From assembly GCA_028687545.1 (NCBI GenBank), contig JAQTZZ010000075.1:1-13032 (forward strand): a stretch of DNA of 13,032 nt, read 5' to 3'. Of the stretch, positions 7,028-13,032 are shown one piece after another. The notes beneath the pieces were generated by a model. That model saw only the letters and a list, made by a program, of their open reading frames with translations, made no database searches and was not told where the DNA came from. The DNA is from Candidatus Wallbacteria bacterium (GTDB lineage Bacteria; Muiribacteriota; JAQTZZ01). Both the position numbers and the translations under genes were made by a program. Within the stretch, counting starts at the first letter, position 1, and each line of letters begins with the position of its first letter.

Positions 7028-7291
7028 TTATTTCTTCTCAGAATAACTTTCGCAGGTGACAGCAATCAGGTCCGGGTAAGCCATGAATCTGTTTTTCGAC
7101 TCTTCACAAAAACCCAGCAGCTCACCTTCCGGAGAGAACCTGGAGCAGAATTTGCACTTGGGGATTTTCCGATAACCTGGCGGAGCAAAATCATCGGAAC
7201 TCACCATTTCTCCGCTCAATACATCTATCCCTTTCACCGCGTCAACTGGAACATAATCGATTACGTCGCGATAAAGGTATTTTTCAGTCAT
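7028..7291 (-). CDS. hpdC: 4-hydroxyphenylacetate decarboxylase small subunit with only one intact Fe-S site
   Basis: This 87-residue protein sits between the decarboxylase and its activase, the place of HpdC in known operons. As recalled, the clostridial small subunit has two [4Fe-4S] sites: one in the N-terminal half bound by one His and three Cys, and one in the C-terminal half bound by four Cys. Here only four cysteines exist: Cys46, Cys49, Cys62 and Cys80. Their spacing (3, 13, 18) closely matches the second site. The N-terminal half aligns through VDAVKGI and the following SSDD, but the ligand positions appear to be replaced by non-ligand residues, for example GIDVLSG where clostridial proteins have Cys after GI. 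The first cluster is therefore probably absent. GAGGAGG within the end of hpdB provides a strong ribosome site, and the gap to hpdB is 3 bases. Confidence 0.85.
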   Translation of the reverse strand: MTEKYLYRDVIDYVPVDAVKGIDVLSGEMVSSDDFAPPGYRKIPKCKFCSRFSPEGELLGFCEESKNRFMAYPDLIAVTCESYSEKK

Positions 7292-7294
7292 GTC

Positions 7295-9946
7295 CTAAAC
7301 CTCCTCATATTCGGTACGGGCTATCACTTCATCCTGGATCGGCTTGCCTATCTCAACCCAGTACTGTGTAAATCCAGCTACCCGCACCATCAGATCCCGA
7401 TAGCCTTCCGGACTGGACTGCGCTTCTTTCAGCATCTTTGAGTCAACAACATTGTACTGAACGTGAAAACCGCCCTTGCGCATGTATGCCCTGGTAAGTT
7501 CGAGAAGTTTGCGCAATCCGGCATTGCCCTTTACAGCGTCCGGGTGAAGCTTAAGATTCAATTGTGAATTCTGCGATTGGGAATGGTCCCACACTGTCGC
7601 CGAAGACATCAACGCGAACGGACCGTTTTTGTCTGTGCCCGGATAGGCGGACATCGAGCCGTCGGCAAATGTCGTACCGCAGAGCCGTCCGTCCGGAGTC
7701 GCGATCGCAGCCGCACCCATCGGTCCGTGTGTGGAAACTGAAATCTGACAGGCATACATCCTCATGCCATACAGGGATTCAAATTCCCTGCATTTTTCTG
7801 TCAGCCAGTTTTCCCATTCCAGTAAAATGCCGTCCGGGTAGGCATCAGCGTTTCCATACTTGGGGCAGGACAGCGCCGATTTATGGAGTCTGGACCAATT
7901 TTTCCACCTGTCATTTTTCTGCTGCTCAGCAAGGGAATAAGAATCGACTTCTGCCGCAGTCTTAAAACCGAAATTTTCTTTCAGGCAGAGCTTGAATTCA
8001 TCAAGCTCCACTGTTTTATCATCAAAGACAAGTTTTTTTAGTGCAGACAGGCTGTTGATCAGGTTCACGGTTCCGGCTGTCTCAATGTTGAAAGTGGCAT
8101 TGTAGCGATAGCCAAGCTCGTTGATGAGGTGGCCTTTTTCGAGGCAATCCGGTTTTAAAAGGGAATTCACAACCGACATGTTGTTCTTGCGCCAGATGTC
8201 ATGCTGGATATTATTGCAAAGAGTCAATGCCTGAACAGCCTCTGAAAAATACTCTTTCACTTTTGAAAAAAGATCGTGGTAAGAATCCAGTTTCCCGCCG
8301 TGTGGCTGAAAAACGCGCTCCCCTGTGCGCTGGTCGATCCCGTCAAAAAGTACGAGTTCAAGTATTTTGGGGAGGGACACGAAATGCACGCCAACGCTGG
8401 TAGGCTGGCCTGAACCGCCCGGAATCATGTATGTTTTTCCATCAAGTTCAAGAGGCAGCCAGGAACAGGGAGAGGTTTCAAGGCATCCGCCTATCGCCAG
8501 AGCCCGCGCCTCACTGACAGTCATACCCTCGTTCCGGTACTGGCCGAGCAAAAAATCCATGGCCACCCTGTTGTTGATAAAGGCAGGATAGCCCGCTCCG
8601 GTTTTGATGCACTCACAGGCCTTGAGCAGAAATCCTTCCGGCAGCTTTTCGTCGTAAAGTACGGATAGTGTGGGCTGAGGAGTCGCACAGGTGATTCCTG
8701 CTTCCAGGATCAGGGTCTCCAGTTCGTTGCAGGCCGGATTCCCCGCTTCGTCCAAGCCGCCCAGGCTTAAATTATTGAAAGTGTTGCCTGACAGGACACC
8801 GCCCACAACGCCTGTGGAAGCGAAACAGTCGATGGCAGTAAATTTCACTCTCTGGCATTCCAGAAGTTCGATCACCTCTTCCCTGTTGATTCTGCCGGCC
8901 TTCAAGTCGTTCTGATAATAAGGATAAAGGATCTGGCCCATTCTTCCGGGTGAAAGCCCGGAGATGGCGTCTTCATTTAAGACCGCAACATGCAGCGTCC
9001 AGCAGAGCTGAAGTGCCTGGCGGAATGTTTCCGGGGGATGATGCGCAATCCGCCTGAGGATCTCTGCAATTTCGGCGAATTCTTTTTTTCGGGTTTCGCT
9101 TAAGTCAAGAGATTGAATCCTTTGGGCTTCTTCAGCGTAATTGAGGATCCACTTCTGCAGCCCCTCCAGCACCAGTTTCACTGCCTCGTAATTGTAAAGC
9201 CTGTTCATGCCGGTCAGACCGTCTCCGTCCGCCCTGCCTGCAGTCTTTGATTTCATCTCATCCGCCATCAGGATCAACCTGTCGATACCGTACTGAAGCG
9301 GATAATAATAATTTATCACCTCCCGGCCCTGGGGAAGCGTGTAGCCGGAATCGAACATGCACACTATGTTGCGCATGATTTTTTCTTTCATTTCATATTC
9401 AGGGACCATCTGCTCGTATTTATGTCCCAGGTCATCCACTGACTTGCCGTGCCAGATCCGCGCCAGTTTGAGCAAAGCCGGCACCTCTTCCTGCCTGATG
9501 CCGAATTTGCCGGCAATGGAAACGATCTTGCCGAAGCTCTTGGTCACATTCCCCCCGCCTGAGCCGAACTTGGAATGCTCGTCAGCGCTCGCACCTCCGC
9601 TTTTCAGGGCTTCCCTGTAGAAAGCGTCTTCCTTTGCCATGTAATAGCCTTCGGAAAGCCAGGGCATGGGAAAGGAGCCTCTGCAGTAACGGGCTTTCTG
9701 CATCACCAGAAGTTCGCCGGGATAAATCACGGGTGTCAGATGGGAAAAAGCTTCCTTCAAAGCCTCGGCGCGCCTGACGACCGGGACTTCATTGTCCAGT
9801 TCCATGTATTTTCTGGTGTACCAGTAGGGGAACTCGTTCTCGATCGACGACAGGGCGCTGTAATAAATCCCGCGCAGTCTGCCGGCCCGTTCTGAAGGCT
9901 CTTTCTTTATCTCTCTTGGCGTGAATGTCCGATTGATTTCTGCCAT
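7295..9946 (-). CDS. hpdB: 4-hydroxyphenylacetate decarboxylase large subunit, glycyl-radical enzyme
   Basis: This 883-residue glycyl-radical enzyme is predicted to decarboxylate 4-hydroxyphenylacetate to p-cresol anaerobically. The thiyl-radical Cys488 and Glu490 lie in [10 protein letters not shown]. The radical Gly858 is in [11 protein letters not shown], followed by a C-terminus ending IARTEYEEV. Counting from the ATG at 9946, Ser329, Cys488, Glu490, His521, Glu622 (in FNIETAG) and Gly858 all lie 15 positions before the Clostridium scatologenes residues Ser344, Cys503, Glu505, His536, Glu637 and Gly873 as I recall them. This argues strongly for HPAD rather than benzylsuccinate synthase, pyruvate formate-lyase or a diol dehydratase. 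The start at 9946 has AAGGGG six bases before it; a TTG 18 codons earlier (10000) has no ribosome site. hpdC and hpdA follow with 3-base gaps. The radical form is expected to be destroyed by oxygen. Confidence 0.92.
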   Translation of the reverse strand: MAEINRTFTPREIKKEPSERAGRLRGIYYSALSSIENEFPYWYTRKYMELDNEVPVVRRAEALKEAFSHLTPVIYPGELLVMQKARYCRGSFPMPWLSEGYYMAKEDAFYREALKSGGASADEHSKFGSGGGNVTKSFGKIVSIAGKFGIRQEEVPALLKLARIWHGKSVDDLGHKYEQMVPEYEMKEKIMRNIVCMFDSGYTLPQGREVINYYYPLQYGIDRLILMADEMKSKTAGRADGDGLTGMNRLYNYEAVKLVLEGLQKWILNYAEEAQRIQSLDLSETRKKEFAEIAEILRRIAHHPPETFRQALQLCWTLHVAVLNEDAISGLSPGRMGQILYPYYQNDLKAGRINREEVIELLECQRVKFTAIDCFASTGVVGGVLSGNTFNNLSLGGLDEAGNPACNELETLILEAGITCATPQPTLSVLYDEKLPEGFLLKACECIKTGAGYPAFINNRVAMDFLLGQYRNEGMTVSEARALAIGGCLETSPCSWLPLELDGKTYMIPGGSGQPTSVGVHFVSLPKILELVLFDGIDQRTGERVFQPHGGKLDSYHDLFSKVKEYFSEAVQALTLCNNIQHDIWRKNNMSVVNSLLKPDCLEKGHLINELGYRYNATFNIETAGTVNLINSLSALKKLVFDDKTVELDEFKLCLKENFGFKTAAEVDSYSLAEQQKNDRWKNWSRLHKSALSCPKYGNADAYPDGILLEWENWLTEKCREFESLYGMRMYACQISVSTHGPMGAAAIATPDGRLCGTTFADGSMSAYPGTDKNGPFALMSSATVWDHSQSQNSQLNLKLHPDAVKGNAGLRKLLELTRAYMRKGGFHVQYNVVDSKMLKEAQSSPEGYRDLMVRVAGFTQYWVEIGKPIQDEVIARTEYEEV

Positions 9947-9952
9947 TTCAAG

Positions 9953-9958
9953 CCCCTT
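9953..9958 (-). promoter_or_regulatory. Ribosome binding site that fixes the hpdB start
   Basis: AAGGGG on the minus strand, six bases before the ATG at 9946. This favours the 883-residue protein over an 18-residue longer form starting at a TTG at 10000. Confidence 0.65.
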
Positions 9959-10008
9959 TTCCAAAAATAACAATGTTTCATTCCAACTTAAGTTTAGCAA
10001 ATTTTTGT

Positions 10009-10018
10009 GTTGTACAAC
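10009..10018. promoter_or_regulatory. Perfect 10-bp palindrome upstream of hpdB, candidate operator
   Basis: GTTGTACAAC is a perfect palindrome 63-72 bp before the hpdB start codon. Palindromes with this GT...AC symmetry are common operators for small dimeric regulators such as GntR-type proteins. No regulator gene is in the window, and a 10-bp palindrome can occur by chance. Confidence 0.3.
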
Positions 10019-10049
10019 CAGATATTTTTCGGAAACAATGATCGGAACT

Positions 10050-10088
10050 CACGGTTTCTGCCCAGTCACAAAGTCAGGCACGGTTTCT
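10050..10088. repeat. Direct repeat pair upstream of hpdB
   Basis: CACGGTTTCT occurs at 10050-10059 and again at 10079-10088, a start-to-start distance of 29 bp, which is close to three DNA turns. Both copies lie in the 217-bp gap between the helicase stop and hpdB, 104-142 bp before the hpdB start. This placement fits an activator site pair, but no regulator is identified. Confidence 0.4.
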
Positions 10089-10163
10089 ATTCCAAACGCA
10101 TATTTTCAAGCCACCCTAATTCTCGGGAAAAGCTTTGTTGGCATGACTGGACCCCTTACTGCC

Positions 10164-11390
10164 TTATCTTCTCAGCATTGAACGCTTGTTGGCAGGCCTG
10201 AAGTTCCGACCGAAGCCTCTCTGATGCTTGGGCGGCGGCACATCCGGTCTGATCCCCGCACTTCGGGCTGCTTCTGACTGAAAAGGATGTTCCATCACTT
10301 CCAGTTTCTGCCTGATCAGGCGTTCAATCTCGCGCAGGTAATCGCCTTCTTCAGCGCAGCAGAAAGAAAAAGCCGTGCCTGCGGCTCCGGCCCGTGCAGT
10401 TCTTCCGATCCTGTGCACATAGCTTTCAGCTTCATTGGGAAGTTCATAATTTATCACATGCGAGATGTCATCGATGTCGATCCCACGGGCTGCAATATCT
10501 GTTGCCACCAGAACCCTGGTCTTACCGGCCTTGAAATCCTGCATCGCCTTTGTTCTTGCTCCCTGTGATTTGTTGCCGTGGATCGCGTCAGCCCTGACGC
10601 CATTATGCAGCAGAAAAGTGGCGAGCTTGTTGGCCCGGTGCTTGGTGCGGGTGAAGATCAGCACGCAGGACAGATGTCTCTCGTGAAGAATATCCAGCAG
10701 CAGTCGTTCTTTATGGATTGTATCCACAAAGAAGACATATTGTTTGACTGTGTCCACTGTGGTAGCTGTGGCAGCAGCCTCTACATGCACCGGATTTGTC
10801 AGCAGCCTGCCGGCCAGTTCGCTGACCTGATAGGACATGGTGGCTGAGAAGAACAGCGATTGACGCTTGCGGGGCAGTTTTCCGATTATTTTCCTGATGT
10901 CAGGAATGAACCCCATGTCAAGCATCCTGTCTGCTTCATCCAGGACAAAATATTCAATGTCTTTCAGATCAATGTAGCCCTGACTCATCAGGTCCAGCAG
11001 CCTGCCGGGAGTTGCCACAAGAATGTCCACTCCCCTCGTGAGAGCATTGACTTGCGGTGCCTGCCCGACTCCGCCGAAGACCACGGTGTGTTTGAATTTG
11101 AGGTATTGACCATAGGCTGTGAAACTTTCCCCGATCTGGGCAGCCAGTTCCCGGGTCGGTGCAAGTACCAGTGTTCGAAGAATCCGGGGGTATTTTTCAG
11201 TCATCCTCTGCAGTATCGGCAGTACGAATGCCGCGGTTTTGCCTGATCCTGTCTGGGCAACGCCTATCAGGTCCCTGCCTTTCAGGAGGTCGGGGATTGC
11301 CTTGTACTGGATCGGTGTCGGTTCAAGATAACCTTGCGTAGCTAGTGCTCGTTCCAGGGGTTCGCTGAGATTCAAGTTTTTAAATGACAT
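10164..11390 (-). CDS. DEAD-box RNA helicase, RhlE-like
   Basis: This 408-residue ATP-dependent RNA helicase probably acts in RNA remodelling, ribosome assembly or RNA decay. All core motifs are present: the Q-motif around residues 21-28 (YLEPTPIQ), motif I AQTGSGKT (45-52), PTREL (78-82), TPGR (127-130), DEAD (151-154), SAT (182-184), the ARGID block (301-305) and HRIGRTARAG (326-335). The C-terminal tail after about residue 370 is short and basic (KHQRGFGRNFR), as in RhlE-type proteins, and lacks the RNA-binding domain of DbpA or CsdA. The N-terminus MSFKNLNLSEPL fits the usual RhlE start. No Shine-Dalgarno sequence lies before the ATG; the preceding bases are AT-rich (TATATTATA). It lies between the substrate-binding protein gene and the hpd operon with no obvious functional tie to either. 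Confidence 0.93.
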   Translation of the reverse strand: MSFKNLNLSEPLERALATQGYLEPTPIQYKAIPDLLKGRDLIGVAQTGSGKTAAFVLPILQRMTEKYPRILRTLVLAPTRELAAQIGESFTAYGQYLKFKHTVVFGGVGQAPQVNALTRGVDILVATPGRLLDLMSQGYIDLKDIEYFVLDEADRMLDMGFIPDIRKIIGKLPRKRQSLFFSATMSYQVSELAGRLLTNPVHVEAAATATTVDTVKQYVFFVDTIHKERLLLDILHERHLSCVLIFTRTKHRANKLATFLLHNGVRADAIHGNKSQGARTKAMQDFKAGKTRVLVATDIAARGIDIDDISHVINYELPNEAESYVHRIGRTARAGAAGTAFSFCCAEEGDYLREIERLIRQKLEVMEHPFQSEAARSAGIRPDVPPPKHQRGFGRNFRPANKRSMLRR

Positions 11391-11403
11391 TATAATATAT
11401 GAA

Positions 11404-11450
11404 CGGATCTGAAATCCGCCCTTATTCCAGAGGCCGATCTGAAATCGGCC
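11404..11450. repeat. Twin hairpin repeats with identical loops
   Basis: Two adjacent perfect hairpins share the loop CTGAA but have different stems: CGGAT/ATCCG (11404-11418) and GGCCGAT/ATCGGCC (11432-11450), separated by 13 bp. Each is followed by CC. The stem change is compensated on both sides, which suggests selection for structure or amplification of a REP-like palindromic element. They occupy most of the 78-bp gap between the substrate-binding protein stop and the helicase start. There is no T-run on the minus strand, so a classical terminator is unlikely, though transcript-end protection is possible. Confidence 0.7.
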
Positions 11451-11468
11451 CTCACATTCCCAGGTTAA

Positions 11469-12626
11469 TTAATGCGTTGCGGTTTCAGCGGTAGTTTTGG
11501 TGGTACCGGTTTCGCCGGTTCCAGTTACTGCTTTGACTTCAGTTGTGGTTATGGTTGGAGCTGTTGGCCATAGATTGCCGGTAAATTTCGCGAGATAGCT
11601 TGGATCAAAGCGGAAATCAGCCGGAGCGACTTTCTTTGTGCCAAATCCTATCACAGGTTTCTTGTCCACAACCTGATGCGACAGGCTGAAGTTCACAACC
11701 TTATCCATGGTTTCTTTGATCTTCTCGCTTGTGAAAAAATCATAAGCCTCTTTTGCTGTTGTGATATACTTGGTGCCAGTCTTTACTTTCTTCATTTCCT
11801 CAAGCTTCAGGTTGCTGAATTTTTCACCGATCATGATCAGGGTCTTGTCTGCTGTATCTTTATTTTCAAGCTTTTCCATCACTTTGTAATAAGCATCGAT
11901 TACAGCCTGTGCGAATCTGTCGCCTCCATCGCGGTCCAGCGCATCCTGGCCGACCACTACCAGATCGATGATCTCACCCGGAATCGTGGTGCTGTCGAAT
12001 AGAACTTTGGCGTCTTTTCTGGTGTTTAAAGTCTGCAGGCAGAAAGGATTCCAGACCACAATGGCTTTGTAATCAGGGTTACTCTGCTGCATGGCGAGGG
12101 CCGCAGCACCTGGATCCATGTTGATCCATTTCACGTCTGTTTCAGGAATGTTTTTCATTTCCAGATTGCGGCTGAACAAATACTGGCTGACTGACTTCTC
12201 CAGCCCATAAACGGTCTTGCCCTTCAGATCTTCAAGTTTATCAATGCCCACCACAATGCACATGTCTCCGCCAAATGAAGTGTCGTTAGGAAGGATCGCT
12301 ACGCTTTTCCTGCCCAGGCAGCCAGGCAGTGTGTCCATGTTGGTGAGGCAGGCAGCGTCCACCTGGCTGGAACCATACGCTGTAATGCATGGGTCATAGT
12401 CCATTTCCTTGAGTACGATGTCGATGTTGTACTGCACTTCTAAAGATCCCAATTTTCCCACAGCTCCGTCGATCAGCTTCAGTTCATGGGCCACGCCGAA
12501 AACTGACCAGCCCGGCCATTCGCTCCAGGCCAGGGTGAAAGCAGGAACTTTGGCAGGCGCAGCCTGCAGCATGGAAACTGCCAGCATTATTCCTAGAAAA
12601 AGTACGGTTTTAAACATTCTGTTCAT
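11469..12626 (-). CDS. ABC transporter periplasmic substrate-binding protein, NitT/TauT family
   Basis: This 385-residue exported protein has a signal peptide: a basic start, a hydrophobic core FLGIMLAVSML, and likely cleavage after Ala22 or Ala25. There is no lipobox cysteine, so a soluble periplasmic protein is expected. The mature start FTLAWSEWPGWSVFGVAHE and the later SSQVDAACLTNMDTL resemble NitT/TauT (NMT1-like) binding proteins that deliver small molecules to SsuBC/TauBC-type importers. From memory the closest look is to proteins found beside urea carboxylase, but the ligand cannot be read from the sequence. The last 25 or so residues are Thr/Gly/Glu-rich (for example TGTGETGTTKTT) and probably disordered. 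GGAGG sits just before the ATG. No permease or ATPase is adjacent; the matching pair begins about 8 kb away at 3302. Confidence 0.88.
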   Translation of the reverse strand: MNRMFKTVLFLGIMLAVSMLQAAPAKVPAFTLAWSEWPGWSVFGVAHELKLIDGAVGKLGSLEVQYNIDIVLKEMDYDPCITAYGSSQVDAACLTNMDTLPGCLGRKSVAILPNDTSFGGDMCIVVGIDKLEDLKGKTVYGLEKSVSQYLFSRNLEMKNIPETDVKWINMDPGAAALAMQQSNPDYKAIVVWNPFCLQTLNTRKDAKVLFDSTTIPGEIIDLVVVGQDALDRDGGDRFAQAVIDAYYKVMEKLENKDTADKTLIMIGEKFSNLKLEEMKKVKTGTKYITTAKEAYDFFTSEKIKETMDKVVNFSLSHQVVDKKPVIGFGTKKVAPADFRFDPSYLAKFTGNLWPTAPTITTTEVKAVTGTGETGTTKTTAETATH

Positions 12627-12642
12627 GTAACCTCCGTTTTTT

Positions 12643-12677
12643 TTAGTGATTAGTGATTGGTGAATAGTGATGAGTGA
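12643..12677. repeat. Five-unit heptamer array (TTAGTGA family)
   Basis: Five consecutive 7-bp units: TTAGTGA, TTAGTGA, TTGGTGA, ATAGTGA and TGAGTGA. The array ends 16 bp before the substrate-binding protein start codon. It faces the longer array at 12697-12795 as a degenerate inverted copy; for example TTGGTGAATAGTGA matches the reverse complement of TTCACTCTTCACCC with few changes. Confidence 0.8.
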
Positions 12678-12696
12678 GGTTATCTATTCCCAGTCT

Positions 12697-12795
12697 TTAT
12701 TCACTCTTCACCCATTGCCCATTCACCCATTGCCCATTACCCATTACCCATTACCCATTACCCATTACCTATTACCTATTACCTATTACCTATTT
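12697..12795. repeat. Fourteen-unit heptamer array (CCCATTA / CCTATTA)
   Basis: The array is 99 bp: two degenerate units, then CCCATTG, an 8-bp CCCATTCA, CCCATTG, five perfect CCCATTA (12733-12767), three perfect CCTATTA (12768-12788) and a final CCTATTT. Units become more uniform from left to right, as expected for recent slippage at one end. The last unit supplies the TAG stop codon of the gene to its right. The array and its inverted partner fill the gap where the promoter of the substrate-binding protein gene would be expected. Confidence 0.92.
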
Positions 12796-13032
12796 CTCCG
12801 GTACCTTGCTCTTCTCTTTGTCCGAACCTACCGCACCGTCGGCCTGCTTTCCGGACTGCACAAGAGCCGAAAATTCGTCGGAAAATTTCTTGTTCAAGAT
12901 CTTTGAAAGCCGCCGTTCCTTCTTGAGATTGGGATCCATGCCGGAAACTTCCCGGGAAACCTTGGCTCTGCCAACCTGCTCGGCCCTCACCTGTCGCAGA
13001 TTTTCCAGTTCCTGATCAGTGGTGTCGCTGCT
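12790..13032 (-). CDS. Unrecognised charged protein, C-terminal 80 residues only
   Basis: An open frame enters from the right edge and ends at a TAG at 12792-12790. The visible 80 residues are rich in Lys, Glu, Asp and Ser, with a possible amphipathic segment (KKERRLSKILNKKFSDEF) and a polar tail ending SDKEKSKVPEK. There is no membrane segment and no motif I recognise. The stop codon lies inside the last unit of the heptamer array, so the present C-terminus may have been set by the repeat. The start is outside the window; an internal GTG at 12990 is not a convincing start because the frame stays open to the edge. Confidence 0.5.
   Translation of the reverse strand, partial: SSDTTDQELENLRQVRAEQVGRAKVSREVSGMDPNLKKERRLSKILNKKFSDEFSALVQSGKQADGAVGSDKEKSKVPEK

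Noticed and set aside
6887-7441. A 184-residue plus-strand open frame across hpdA, hpdC and hpdB
   Set aside because: It is antisense to three well-supported genes, crosses their boundaries and has no recognisable domain.
7295-9946. Benzylsuccinate synthase or pyruvate formate-lyase identity for the glycyl-radical enzyme
   Set aside because: The C-x-E active-site motif, the constant offset of six HPAD residues, the C-terminal sequence and an HpdC-like small subunit fit HPAD; pyruvate formate-lyase has adjacent Cys-Cys and no small subunit.
9947-10000. Longer hpdB start at a TTG at 10000
   Set aside because: TTG without any ribosome site, while the ATG at 9946 has AAGGGG six bases upstream.
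11404-11450. Rho-independent terminator for the binding protein gene
   Set aside because: The hairpins are not followed by a T-run on the minus strand; they are better described as a palindromic repeat doublet.
12697-12795. CRISPR array
   Set aside because: Units are 7 bp, contiguous and without spacers, and no cas genes are present.
12667-13015. Plus-strand open frames with repeated His-Tyr-Pro-Leu-Pro-Ile-Thr units
   Set aside because: The repeated peptide is simply the heptamer array translated; 7-bp units keep three frames open without implying a gene.

Overview
The window is a bacterial chromosome segment of roughly balanced base composition in which every supported gene lies on the minus strand, so transcription runs from right to left. 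The lineage cannot be named from the sequence. An O2-sensitive glycyl-radical enzyme with its radical-SAM activase argues for an anaerobe. A substrate-binding protein with a cleavable signal peptide and no lipobox cysteine leans towards a diderm. No tRNA, rRNA, CRISPR array, transposase or phage gene was found.

Right end (13032 to about 11400): the 3' end of an unrecognised charged protein stops inside an array of 7-bp repeats. The array fills the short gap before a periplasmic substrate-binding protein of the NitT/TauT ABC family. A pair of small hairpins with identical loops separates this gene from a RhlE-type DEAD-box RNA helicase (11390 to 10164).

Middle (about 10160 to 6113): after a 217-bp gap with candidate operator repeats comes a compact three-gene operon in the order hpdB-hpdC-hpdA. 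It encodes 4-hydroxyphenylacetate decarboxylase large subunit, iron-sulfur small subunit and radical-SAM activating enzyme. The large subunit keeps the known active-site residues at a constant offset. The small subunit appears to have lost all four ligands of its first [4Fe-4S] cluster while keeping the second, which is the most unusual gene-level observation here. The predicted reaction forms p-cresol from the tyrosine catabolite 4-hydroxyphenylacetate.

Left part (about 6060 to the left edge): an extended -10 promoter overlaps a 17/20 inverted repeat and precedes a second transsulfuration-type operon. This holds cystathionine beta-synthase (PLP domain plus two CBS domains), cystathionine gamma-lyase/synthase, an ABC permease, an ABC ATPase with an extended C-terminus, and a tandem AAA protein whose start overlaps the ABC ATPase stop by 8 bp. 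The AAA protein has a degenerate first ATPase-like domain and a complete second AAA+ module with an aromatic pore loop, and it runs off the left edge. Gene spacing (1, 61, 9 and -8 bp) suggests one transcript linking sulfur amino-acid metabolism, an importer core and an AAA machine. The only substrate-binding protein of a matching family is about 8 kb away, on the far side of the hpd operon, so the transporter seems to be split.
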